Below are positions 33,533-41,036 of a DNA stretch of 50,233 nt, piece after piece; the stretch's first letter is position 1, and each line of letters begins with the position of its first letter. The stretch is from Collinsella sp. GTDB lineage: Bacteria > Actinomycetota > Coriobacteriia > Coriobacteriales > Coriobacteriaceae. The stretch spans positions 1 to 50,233 of the forward strand of contig JAHYYI010000010.1 in NCBI GenBank assembly GCA_019425045.1, in the 5' to 3' direction. The position numbers were made by a program, and so were the translations under genes. The notes beneath the pieces are model-generated. The model was given only the letters and a program-made list of their open reading frames with translations. It made no database searches and had not been told where the DNA came from.

Positions 33533-34048
33533 ATGGAAGACAAGCATCTATATCGAGAGACACAATGGGATGTATCGGCCGAGGAAAGCCGTGCGCACCA
33601 TGGCCTTGTCGCGATTGGTTTTGCGGTGCTTGCCGTGCTGGTGATTGCCTTTTGTATCTGGACGTTTGGCGGTCACGGCGGCGCTGCATGGGAGTTCGAG
33701 GCCGGCGATGCCCTGCCGATCATGACAGTGAAGGTTACGGGCGGCAATACCGTTGCCGCGCCGGGCGACTATTGGTATTCGCGCGATGGATTTGTCCAGC
33801 TTCAGCTGAGCGGTGGGTCTATTCCTGGTGAGGAAATCGAACGCGTGACGTATGATGCGGCGCTCAAAACGCTGACGGTGAAGCTCAAGAATCAGGGCGA
33901 CGTGCCTACGACTATGGATATCGCGCTGACGGAATGGCGCTTGGAGCCCCCATCGGGTGTTGCGGTGTCCGAGGTAGAGCACGTTAAGATTACCTACCAA
34001 GATGGCTCGACAAACGAAGTTGCCAAAGCCGACGGCTTGGCGGAATAG
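33533..34048 (+). CDS. Hypothetical single-pass membrane protein
   Basis: A 171-residue protein I do not recognise. A cytoplasmic N-terminus of about 25 residues is followed by one membrane helix (about 26-44, V-A-I-G-F-A-V-L-A-V-L-V-I-A-F). The rest is an extracytoplasmic domain rich in Thr, Val and Glu, probably beta-strand, without cysteines. GGAGG lies five bases before the ATG at 33533. It is transcribed divergently from thiC and not obviously linked to the thiamine genes. Confidence 0.78.
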   Translation: MEDKHLYRETQWDVSAEESRAHHGLVAIGFAVLAVLVIAFCIWTFGGHGGAAWEFEAGDALPIMTVKVTGGNTVAAPGDYWYSRDGFVQLQLSGGSIPGEEIERVTYDAALKTLTVKLKNQGDVPTTMDIALTEWRLEPPSGVAVSEVEHVKITYQDGSTNEVAKADGLAE

Positions 34049-34088
34049 ACGCCGTGCCTAGGTAGCACATTCAAAAGTAGCGGTGGTC

Positions 34089-34898
34089 CTACAAGGTCTG
34101 TTCGTTCAGGAAGACCAAAGTGTTCTTATTTGAAAGCTCGGGAAAGTGACGATAACCAACGTCAAACGCGGTGAGCCCGCTTGCATCCTCGAGCTTGTTT
34201 TCTGCCATCCACCGCACCATGGAACCGCGCGCCTTTTTGCTGGCGGTCGACCGTTGGATGGGCTTGCCGTTGCGGATGCCTTCGCCAAAGAGGCACGTGA
34301 CGACCGTGGCGTCGCCCGCGAGATGGGGCAGAACGGCTTTGGCGTACTCTACGCTGGCGAGGTTGACGATCGTGGTGTTTGAGCCTGCCGGGGCGATAGC
34401 CCGCGCGAGCTTGTCGCTCCAAAACGCATAGAGGTCTCGGGCATCGTCAACGGCGAGCTTCGCGCCCATTTCCAGCCGATATGGTTCGACGGCATGAAAG
34501 GGGCGAACGCACCCGTAGAGGCCGGAGAGGATCCACAGGTGGCTTTGCAGCCATGCGAGCTGCGCGGAATCCATCACCTCGGGCGCCATGCTCTGGTATT
34601 GAATGCCGTGGTAGGACATGACGGCAGAGGAGAGGTGACAGGCGAGTGCGGGATTGTCGAGATCGCCGTTTTTCAGGATGGGCCCGAACTCATGCAGGGT
34701 GTTGAGGCAAGGCCCCAGCAGTTTGTCACTCACGTTCCATAGCGCCTGCAGGCTGTCGCTGCCTTCATTCCGCTCGATATCTAGCAGTGCGCGGTGGAGG
34801 CGAGCCGTCTCGCGCGCAAAGGGTGGAATGCCCAGGACTTCAAAAGCATCTTGGGCCGCGCGCATCTGCTTGGCGGGCGAAATGACGACCTGCAGCAT
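34089..34898 (-). CDS. yaaA: Peroxide stress protein YaaA family
   Basis: A 269-residue protein of the YaaA/DUF328 family. In E. coli YaaA binds DNA and lowers intracellular free iron during hydrogen peroxide stress. The start M-L-Q-V-V-I-S-P-A-K-Q-M, the central Y-H-G-I-Q-Y-Q-S-M-A, I-L-S-G-L-Y-G-C-V-R-P-F, R-L-E-M-G-A-K and N-L-A-S-V-E-Y are all family marks, and the length is usual (about 250-260). The ATG at 34898 (minus) has GGAGAG upstream. It stands as a single gene. Confidence 0.93.
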   Translation of the reverse strand: MLQVVISPAKQMRAAQDAFEVLGIPPFARETARLHRALLDIERNEGSDSLQALWNVSDKLLGPCLNTLHEFGPILKNGDLDNPALACHLSSAVMSYHGIQYQSMAPEVMDSAQLAWLQSHLWILSGLYGCVRPFHAVEPYRLEMGAKLAVDDARDLYAFWSDKLARAIAPAGSNTTIVNLASVEYAKAVLPHLAGDATVVTCLFGEGIRNGKPIQRSTASKKARGSMVRWMAENKLEDASGLTAFDVGYRHFPELSNKNTLVFLNEQTL

Positions 34899-34911
34899 GG
34901 ACTCTCCTCTG

Positions 34912-34988
34912 CCAAAAAGGAAGTTGCGGTGGAATACGGTCTGTTTTGGCCGTTTATGGGCCAGTTTAGTCTGTATTTCACCGCAACT
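34912..34988 (-). terminator. Terminator with 16-bp arms for the M18 aminopeptidase gene
   Basis: Bases 34922-34937 and 34973-34988 are inverted copies with one mismatch, with an inner TGGCC/GGCCA helix. On the minus strand the stem is followed by TTCCTTTTTGG, a good T-tract, so it terminates the gene at 35002-36399 ahead of yaaA. Confidence 0.78.
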
Positions 34989-35001
34989 GATGAAGGGTTG
35001 G

Positions 35002-36399
35002 TTACGCGCGCTCGATGAAGGCCTTGTAGCCGCGATAGGCCTCGTAGATATCGGCCTTGTTAGCGACCTCCCACAGGGCGTGCATGGACAGGACGGCAAC
35101 GCCAGAGTCGATGACGTTCATGCCGTACTTAGCCATGATGTATGCGATGGTGCCGCCGCCGCCCGCGTTGACGCGACCGAGCTCGCAGGTCTGGAAGTCC
35201 ACGCCGGCCTCGTCCATGATGTCGCGGATGAGGGCCACATACTCGGCGTCGGCGTCGTTAGAGCCGCCCTTGCCGCGGCTGCCCGTGTACTTGTTAAAGC
35301 ACAGGCCGCGACCCATAAAGGCTGCGTTCTTGGTTTCGAACTTGCCGGCGTAGCCCGGGTCGAAGCCGGCGGACACGTCGGAGGAGAGCATGCGGCTGCG
35401 GGCGAGCGCGCGGCGCAGGGCCAGCGGGCTATCCTCGCCGGCGAGCGTCATGATCTCGGCGACGGTGTTCTCGAAGAAGCGGCTCGTCATGCCGGTGGCA
35501 CCCACGGAACCGATCTCCTCCTTGTCGACGATGAGTGTGATGCTCGTGCGCTCCACGTTGGCGACGTTGATCTGGGCGAGCATGGACGGATAGGCGCAGA
35601 CACGGTCGTCGTGGCCATAGCCCAGAATCATGGAGCGGTCGAGGCCCATGTCGCGGGCGGGGCCGGCGGGCACGACCTCGATCTCGGCGGAGAGGAAGTC
35701 CTCCTCCTCGACGTCGTACTGCTCCTTGAGGATGTCCAGGAACATCTGCTTGACGGGCTCCTTGGGAGCGTCCTTGTCGTCCTCATCGAACTTGACGGGG
35801 CGGCCGCCCACGATCACGTCGAGGATCTCGGCGTCAACGGCGTCCTTGGCGGGCTTGGCCATTTGCTCGCTCGAGAGGTGGATCAGCAGGTCGGAGATGG
35901 TAAAGACCGGGTCGTCGGCCTTGTCACCGATGTTGATGTCGACGGTGGTGCCGTCCTTTTTGCAGATGACGCCCACAAGCGCGAGCGGGGAGGCCACCCA
36001 GTGGTAGCTCTTGACGCCGCCGTAGTAGTGCGTGTCGAGGTAGGCCATGTCGCCGGCCTCGAAGGCGGGATTCTGCTTGAGGTCCAGGCGTGGCGAGTCC
36101 ACATGGGCGCCCAGGATGTTAAAGCCCTGCTCGAGCGGGGCGGTTCCCAGGTTGACGAGCATGAGGTCCTTGCCGTGGTTGGCGGCGAACACCTTGTCGC
36201 CGGCCTTGAGCTCGCGGCCCTCGGCGATCACGGTCTCCAGGTCGACGTAGCCCGCCTCCTCGGCCATCTTGATACCGGTCTTGACGCACAGGCGCTCGGT
36301 CTTGTTCTCACTCAAAAACTGCTTGTAGCCGCGGCAAAGCTCCTCGAGCTCCTCGATCTGCTGTGGCGTGTACTTTTTCCATGCACAGGGACGCTCCAT
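35002..36399 (-). CDS. M18 family aminopeptidase
   Basis: A 465-residue cytoplasmic metallo-aminopeptidase of the M18 family (aspartyl aminopeptidase-type, ApeA/ApeB class). Metal and active-site signatures are visible: G-A-H-V-D-S-P-R-L-D (His and catalytic Asp), the E-E pair in D-K-E-E-I-G-S-V-G-A-T-G (bridging Asp/Glu region), H-D-D-R-V-C, S-S-D-V-S-A-G-F-D-P and a C-terminal S-M-H-A-L-W-E. The start ATG at 36399 (minus) follows AAAGGAGCC; a longer frame upstream is open only by GC bias. The exact peptide preference is unknown. Confidence 0.93.
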   Translation of the reverse strand: MERPCAWKKYTPQQIEELEELCRGYKQFLSENKTERLCVKTGIKMAEEAGYVDLETVIAEGRELKAGDKVFAANHGKDLMLVNLGTAPLEQGFNILGAHVDSPRLDLKQNPAFEAGDMAYLDTHYYGGVKSYHWVASPLALVGVICKKDGTTVDINIGDKADDPVFTISDLLIHLSSEQMAKPAKDAVDAEILDVIVGGRPVKFDEDDKDAPKEPVKQMFLDILKEQYDVEEEDFLSAEIEVVPAGPARDMGLDRSMILGYGHDDRVCAYPSMLAQINVANVERTSITLIVDKEEIGSVGATGMTSRFFENTVAEIMTLAGEDSPLALRRALARSRMLSSDVSAGFDPGYAGKFETKNAAFMGRGLCFNKYTGSRGKGGSNDADAEYVALIRDIMDEAGVDFQTCELGRVNAGGGGTIAYIMAKYGMNVIDSGVAVLSMHALWEVANKADIYEAYRGYKAFIERA

Positions 36400-36565
36400 G
36401 ACGCAGGCTCCTTTCGGATCGATCGTGCTGGTTGATGTACCGTGAGCCATCGTATCACGCGCGGGCCCGCGGCGGCAGGGAAGCCTGATGTGCGGTGGCC
36501 GTGGGGCGGGGAGCGTGTAAACTGGTGTGAGCAAACCGTGCCCAGCCCAAAGCGAGGTATTCAAT

Positions 36566-39310
36566 ATGTCTGACAAGCGCCGTACCTTTGCCGTTATCGA
36601 CGGCAACTCGCTCATGCACCGCGCCTTCCACGCCGTGCCGCCGACCATGAACGCGCCGGACGGTCGCCCCACCAACGCGATCTTTGGTTTTCTGAACATG
36701 TTCCTCAAGATGATCGATGCCTTTAATCCCGACGGCGTTGTCGTGGCGTTTGACAAGGGCAAGCCGCGCGTGCGTATGGAGATGCTGCCGCAGTACAAGG
36801 CGCAGCGCCCGCCCATGGACCCCGACCTGCACGCGCAGTTCCCCATGATCAAGGAGCTGCTCGCCGCGCTCAACGTGCCCATTTTGCAGTCCGAGGGCTG
36901 GGAAGGCGACGATATCCTGGGAACCATGGCGCGCCTGGGCGAGGAGGCCGGCTGCGACATGCTGCTGGTGACCGGCGACCGCGACATGTATCAGCTCGTG
37001 ACCGAGCACGTCAACGTGGTCTCGACTCGCAAGGGCCTGTCCGACGTGGCGATCATGACGCCCGAGAGCGTGGACGACCTGTATCACGGCATCACGCCGG
37101 CGCTCGTGCCCGATTTTTACGGTCTGAAGGGCGATACGTCGGACAACATTCCCGGCGTACCGGGCATCGGCCCCAAAAAGGCGAGTGCGCTCATCGCGCA
37201 GTACGGCAGCCTTGACGAGGTCATCGCGCATGCTGACGAGGTCAAGGGCAAGATGGGAGAAAACCTGCGCGCACACATCGACGACGCGCTGCTGAGCCGT
37301 AAGGTGGCGACCATCCGCACCGATGCACCCGTTGAGCTCGATTTTGAGGCGACGTCCTTCCCGGCGTTTTCCGCCGATGAGGTTTCCGCGGCGCTGGGCA
37401 CGCTTGGTATCACCGCCATGCAGAACCGTTTCTTGGCGCTGATCGGCGGCGAGGGCGGGGCAGCTGCCAGCACGTTTGAGATTCCCGCCGTTTTGCGCGC
37501 AGCCGCCGGCGATGCTGGCGCGCTTGGTGCCGTTGCGGCTGAGGTCTCCCGCGTGATTGATGCCGGCGAGTGGGTCGCCGCCGTGGTGGACGATGACAAG
37601 GAAGAGGGCGCGCTCTTTGGGCTGACGCGCACGCTGTGGTTGGCGACGTCCAAGGGCCTGTTTGCGCTCGAGGAGGGCGACAGCGGTGCGGCGGCTGAGG
37701 TTGAGGGCTTCAACTTCGCCCACGGCGTGATTGCCGGCGTGCTCGCGCGTCTGTTTATGGAAGGCCGTGTGGCGAGCCCGGATATGAAGGCGCTTCTGCA
37801 TGAGCTTTCGCCCATCGATTCTTCTGAGCTCGAGCTCATGGATCCGCTGGCAGTCGATTCCACGCGCATCTTCGATACCGTTGTTGCCGCCTACCTGTTG
37901 GATTCCGACCGCTCCGAGTTTGACGAGGTGTATCTGGCCGATACGTATCTGCAGATGGCGCTGCCTGCGGCGCGCGGCGCAGAGGGTGCTGGCGAGGACG
38001 CTCCTGCGCCCGCCGCTCGCACGGCGGCCTTGACGCTGGCGCTGGTTGCACCGCTGCGTGACCGCATGGCCCGCGAGAACGCCGCCAACGTGTTCGATGG
38101 GATCGAGATGCCGCTCGTGCCGGTGCTTGCCAAGATGGAGCGCGCGGGCATGCTCGTGGACCCCGACCGCCTGCACAGTCTGTCCGAGGGCCTGGCGACC
38201 CAGATTGCCGATGTCGAGCGCAGCATTCGCGACCTGGCCGGCGACGAGACCTTTAACATCGGCAGCCCCATGCAACTCTCGCACGTACTGTTTGATGTTA
38301 TGGGACTTCCGACCAAGGGCCTCAAAAAGACCAAGCGCGGCTACTATTCGACCAACGCCAAGGTGCTGAGCGACCTTGCCCGCGACCACGAGATCGTGCG
38401 CCTGATTTTGGACTGGCGTGAGAAGTCCAAGATTAAGTCGACCTATCTGGACACGCTGGGCCCGCTGCGCCGTGGTGACGGGCGTGTGCACACCACGTAC
38501 AACCAGACCATCACCGCGACGGGGCGTTTGTCTTCGAGCGACCCCAATCTGCAAAACATTCCGACGCGCTCGGAGCTGGGGCGTACCGTCAAGACGGCGT
38601 TCTCGGCGGGCGAGGGCAGCGTCTTTTTGGCGGTGGACTACTCGCAGATCGAGCTGCGCCTGCTCGCGCATCTTTCGGGTGACGAGCACCTGGTGCGCGC
38701 CTTCAACGAGGGCGAGGACTTCCATGCCGAGACGGCCGCGCGCGTATTTGGCGTGCCGGTGTCCGAGGTGACACCCGACCTGCGTAGCCGCGCCAAGGCC
38801 GTGAACTTTGGCATCGTGTACGGCCAGCAGGCCTATGGACTGTCGCAGTCGCTGCACATCTCGATGGCCGAGGCGCGCGATATGATCGATCGCTACTACG
38901 AGGCCTACCCGGGCGTGCGCACGTTCCTCGACAATGTGGTGGCGCGAGCCAAGCAGACGGGCTATGCCGAGACCATGTATGGCCGCAGACGCCATATTCC
39001 CGAGCTCAAGGCCAAAAACCCACAGCTCCGCGGCTTTGGTGAGCGCACGGCCATGAACCACCCCATGCAGGGCACCGCCGCCGACATCATCAAGATCGCC
39101 ATGGCCCGCGTAAGCCGTCGCTTGGAAGAAGAAGGCTTTGCCGCCCACATGATCCTGCAGGTACACGACGAACTGGACTTTGAGTGCCCCGTCGACGAAG
39201 TCGAGCGCCTCACCGCCATGGTCCGCGACGTCATGGAACACGTAGTAGACCTCCGCGTACCGTTGATCGCCGAAGCCAGCACCGGCATAACCTGGGCCGA
39301 CGCGAAATAG
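36566..39310 (+). CDS. polA: DNA polymerase I
   Basis: A 914-residue repair and Okazaki-maturation polymerase. The 5'-3' exonuclease domain (1-300) has I-D-G-N-S-L-M-H-R-A-F, V-V-A-F-D-K-G-K-P and D-D-I-L-G-T-M-A and G-D-R-D-M-Y-Q-L metal Asp motifs. The middle domain (about 320-480) lacks the D-x-E and other acidic residues of a working 3'-5' proofreading nuclease. The polymerase domain has motif A V-D-Y-S-Q-I-E-L-R, motif B R-A-K-A-V-N-F-G-I-V-Y-G, and motif C V-H-D-E-L-D-F-E. The ATG at 36566 has GAGGT upstream; an in-frame ATG at 36527 does not. It is transcribed alone, divergent from the aminopeptidase. Confidence 0.97.
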   Translation: MSDKRRTFAVIDGNSLMHRAFHAVPPTMNAPDGRPTNAIFGFLNMFLKMIDAFNPDGVVVAFDKGKPRVRMEMLPQYKAQRPPMDPDLHAQFPMIKELLAALNVPILQSEGWEGDDILGTMARLGEEAGCDMLLVTGDRDMYQLVTEHVNVVSTRKGLSDVAIMTPESVDDLYHGITPALVPDFYGLKGDTSDNIPGVPGIGPKKASALIAQYGSLDEVIAHADEVKGKMGENLRAHIDDALLSRKVATIRTDAPVELDFEATSFPAFSADEVSAALGTLGITAMQNRFLALIGGEGGAAASTFEIPAVLRAAAGDAGALGAVAAEVSRVIDAGEWVAAVVDDDKEEGALFGLTRTLWLATSKGLFALEEGDSGAAAEVEGFNFAHGVIAGVLARLFMEGRVASPDMKALLHELSPIDSSELELMDPLAVDSTRIFDTVVAAYLLDSDRSEFDEVYLADTYLQMALPAARGAEGAGEDAPAPAARTAALTLALVAPLRDRMARENAANVFDGIEMPLVPVLAKMERAGMLVDPDRLHSLSEGLATQIADVERSIRDLAGDETFNIGSPMQLSHVLFDVMGLPTKGLKKTKRGYYSTNAKVLSDLARDHEIVRLILDWREKSKIKSTYLDTLGPLRRGDGRVHTTYNQTITATGRLSSSDPNLQNIPTRSELGRTVKTAFSAGEGSVFLAVDYSQIELRLLAHLSGDEHLVRAFNEGEDFHAETAARVFGVPVSEVTPDLRSRAKAVNFGIVYGQQAYGLSQSLHISMAEARDMIDRYYEAYPGVRTFLDNVVARAKQTGYAETMYGRRRHIPELKAKNPQLRGFGERTAMNHPMQGTAADIIKIAMARVSRRLEEEGFAAHMILQVHDELDFECPVDEVERLTAMVRDVMEHVVDLRVPLIAEASTGITWADAK

Positions 39311-39404
39311 GGAAGCACTCCGTAAGGCAAGCTCGCCCAAGACGCAAGCCCCCACATACTTAAGATTTGGGACAAACACTACTGATTAATTTGTCCCACA
39401 GTAA

Positions 39405-39447
39405 CCAAAACAGAGGGGAGCCCCTCCCAACAAGGAGCTCCCCTCTG
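39405..39447 (-). terminator. Terminator of the HAD hydrolase gene
   Basis: CAGAGGGGAGC (39411-39421) pairs with GCTCCCCTCTG (39437-39447). On the minus strand it runs into TTTTGG. It lies about 200 bases past the stop codon, beyond the giant palindrome. Confidence 0.6.
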
Positions 39448-39513
39448 CTCAAATCATTTCAGCTAAGTATCTAGACACTCAAGACGCCATCTTGGCGGCA
39501 GGAAAGTAACCTA

Positions 39514-39643
39514 GGACCTGGCCGGGCGGCGCGGATTAGTTTTTCGTAGATTCCGCACGAGCCGGAAAGCACTTAATGTGCTTTCCGAGCGAGCCCAGGA
39601 CCTGACCGAACGAAAAACTAATCCGCGCCGCCCGGCCGGGTCC
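39514..39643. repeat. Giant composite palindrome (34-bp arms with inner 10-bp hairpin)
   Basis: Bases 39514-39547 and 39610-39643 are inverted copies, 33 of 34 matching. In the middle, CGGAAAGCAC (39563-39572) and GTGCTTTCCG (39578-39587) form a second perfect hairpin with a TTAAT loop. The outer arms are G/C-rich (GGCCGGGCGGCGCGG) and the inner part is ATTAGTTTTTCG. No T-tract follows either side. The layout is like 24962-25040, though the sequence differs. Confidence 0.88.
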
Positions 39644-39654
39644 GACGAGCCCCG

Positions 39655-40482
39655 TTAACGAGCCGCCAGGATGGCGTCGATGAGCGTCAGTACGCCCCCG
39701 TCGTTGTTGCTCGGAATGCGCCACTTGGCATGCGCGTTCATGTGCTCCTCGGCATTGTCCACGATAAAGCTATGCCCGACGCGCTCGAGCATGGGAATAT
39801 CGTTGTAGGTGTCGCCCACGGCGGCGGCGTCGGCGATATCGATGCCCAGGTGGTCGCACAGGTGCGCTACGCCCGACCCCTTGTCGACGCCCAGGTTCAT
39901 GAAGTCGATCCACTCGCGCCCGGCGTTGGTGACGTAGAGCTTGTCCGAGAACTCGGGGCTGTAGTCCTCGCGAAACGCTGGCTCGGCATCGTAGGCGGGG
40001 AAGAAGATCGAAATCTTGTTGGACTCGATATCAAGGCCCTCAAAGCTATCGACGTAGTTGATCGTGTTGTAGTACACGCTGATCTCGTCGTGGTACTGAT
40101 GGTCGCGGGCGAGCACATAGAACTCGTCGTAGCAGCACAAGACGGGAACGGCACGCGGGTCCTCCGAGGCACGGGCGAGCACCTGCTGATACAGCGCCAC
40201 ATCGATGTTGCTCTTATAGATATAGCTGCCGCGATAGATGACGCAGGCTCCGTTGTCGGGACAAAAAGCAAGGCGGTTCTTAATGCTTTCGAACATTTCC
40301 TCGAGTTTGGGGGCGGGGCGTCCGCTGGCGGGGCAGAATACAATGCCTGCGTCGGCGAGCTTGTCCAGGCGCTCATCAAGACCCTGCGGCAACACGCGCT
40401 TGTCGGTGAGCAGCGTCTTGTCCATGTCGACGGCGAGAATCTTAATGCTTCCGATATTGGTGTCCGATTCGTAAGTTTGCAT
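39655..40482 (-). CDS. HAD-superfamily hydrolase, Cof-type
   Basis: A 275-residue cytoplasmic phosphatase of the HAD superfamily, type IIB (Cof) cap. Motif I is D-M-D-K-T (Asp19 nucleophile, Asp21 acid), motif II S-G-R near residue 55, and the late motifs are K-G-S-G-V (Lys) and G-D-T-Y-N-D-I-P-M-L (metal Asp pair). Such enzymes dephosphorylate sugar phosphates, FMN or PLP; the substrate cannot be told. The start has GAAAGG upstream. It is convergent with polA and divergent from argG. Confidence 0.92.
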   Translation of the reverse strand: MQTYESDTNIGSIKILAVDMDKTLLTDKRVLPQGLDERLDKLADAGIVFCPASGRPAPKLEEMFESIKNRLAFCPDNGACVIYRGSYIYKSNIDVALYQQVLARASEDPRAVPVLCCYDEFYVLARDHQYHDEISVYYNTINYVDSFEGLDIESNKISIFFPAYDAEPAFREDYSPEFSDKLYVTNAGREWIDFMNLGVDKGSGVAHLCDHLGIDIADAAAVGDTYNDIPMLERVGHSFIVDNAEEHMNAHAKWRIPSNNDGGVLTLIDAILAAR

Positions 40483-40540
40483 AAAAGCGCGCCTTTCGTT
40501 TCGAAATTGTTTCAGACGTTATAACCATCAACCAGTAACT

Positions 40541-40570
40541 GAGCGTATTGTCGCAGGAACGGAGCGTATT
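40541..40570 (+). promoter_or_regulatory. Direct repeat GAGCGTATT, 21 bp apart
   Basis: GAGCGTATT occurs at 40541-40549 and again at 40562-40570, a phase of two helical turns. It lies in the divergent control region of the HAD gene and argG, about 55-85 bases upstream of the proposed argG leader promoter. It could be a regulator site; this is inference. Confidence 0.3.
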
Positions 40571-40592
40571 TGCACCACGCTTCACAAAGTAA

Positions 40593-40653
40593 TGAAAAAA
40601 CTTTTCAGAAATTTGAATTTGTCGCTTGTGCTGCGGGCACTTTAGCGTAATAT
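40593..40653 (+). promoter_or_regulatory. Candidate promoter of the argG leader transcript
   Basis: TTGTGC (40626-40631) and TAATAT (40648-40653) are separated by 16 bases, giving a start near 40660, about 100 bases before the leader ORF. Just upstream TGAAAA and TTTTCA (40593-40607) form a short dyad that resembles, but does not match in spacing, an ArgR box. Confidence 0.45.
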
Positions 40654-40756
40654 AGCGACCATCGAAAACGGAGACGGAAATACAACCGCTTACCGAAGAA
40701 AAGGTACCGTTTACGATATTAGAATTGCGCCCGGCGATAGGTGAAAGGAGAGGCAG

Positions 40757-40831
40757 ATGCAGTTCGTAAAGATCATCACCACTGCAGATAATGCCATCCG
40801 ACGCCAGCGCGCAATTTCCCGACGACGATAA
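40757..40831 (+). CDS. Arginine-rich leader peptide of argG (24 aa)
   Basis: A 24-codon ORF with a strong ribosome site (AAGGAGAGG, six to seven bases before ATG). The second part reads R-R-Q-R-A-I-S-R-R-R-stop: six Arg codons in the last ten, four of them CGA, a codon that appears rare in the surrounding genes. The next large gene downstream makes argininosuccinate synthase. This is the layout of a ribosome-mediated attenuation leader, in which stalling at Arg codons under arginine shortage changes RNA folding. The peptide itself probably has no other function. It is too short for standard gene calling. The call is an inference from codon content, ribosome site and downstream RNA folds. Confidence 0.82.
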   Translation: MQFVKIITTADNAIRRQRAISRRR

Positions 40832-40895
40832 CAATCGTCTCTGTTCGTATGGGGTGAAATGCCCCAACAGAGTCATTTTGGGGTCGTTGGGTTTT
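40824..40895 (+). promoter_or_regulatory. Arginine attenuator of argG
   Basis: Overlapping stems can be drawn. Stem 1:2 pairs GACGAT (40824-40829, last Arg codons and stop) with ATCGTC (40834-40839). Stem 2:3 pairs CTCTGTT (40839-40845) with AACAGAG (40866-40872), extended by GGGG/CCCC. Stem 3:4 pairs CCCAAC (40863-40868) with GTTGGG (40886-40891) and is followed by TTTT. 2:3 and 3:4 are mutually exclusive, as in amino-acid attenuators. A further possible terminator (AGCAC/GTGCT with TTTTT) lies at 40896-40941. Confidence 0.72.
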
Positions 40896-41036
40896 AGCAC
40901 GATATAAACGCATGTTTCTAGGGCATGCTGTGCTGCTTTTTGCTATTTAACCTGATATTGCACGGTTTTTTGACCTCGAAATGACTTGCAACTGACCGAT
41001 GTTCTAACTAGCTACCAAGGGCGAAAGGAAACAGCC

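Larger units (their letters stand above)
39311..39654. other. Convergent intergenic region polA/HAD, packed with inverted repeats
   Basis: No gene. It contains three dyads in series: TGGGACAAA/TTTGTCCCA (39368-39398), the 11-bp terminator stem (39411-39447), and the giant composite palindrome (39514-39643). No T-tract terminator for polA on the + strand is evident. Confidence 0.8.

Noticed and set aside
36455..39379. A 974-codon open frame on the minus strand opposite polA, and other long minus-strand frames such as 6248-8140, 2781-4202 and 11194-12309
   Set aside because: High-GC coding regions keep antisense frames open by codon bias. These lack ribosome sites, have odd compositions, and lie fully opposite well-recognised genes.
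40593..40607. Classical ARG box upstream of argG
   Set aside because: TGAAAA/TTTTCA is one base too widely spaced and lacks the expected A/T pattern; kept only as a weak dyad.
40442..40900. 152-codon minus-strand frame across the argG leader
   Set aside because: It overlaps the start of the HAD gene on the same strand and the attenuator, has no ribosome site and no family likeness.
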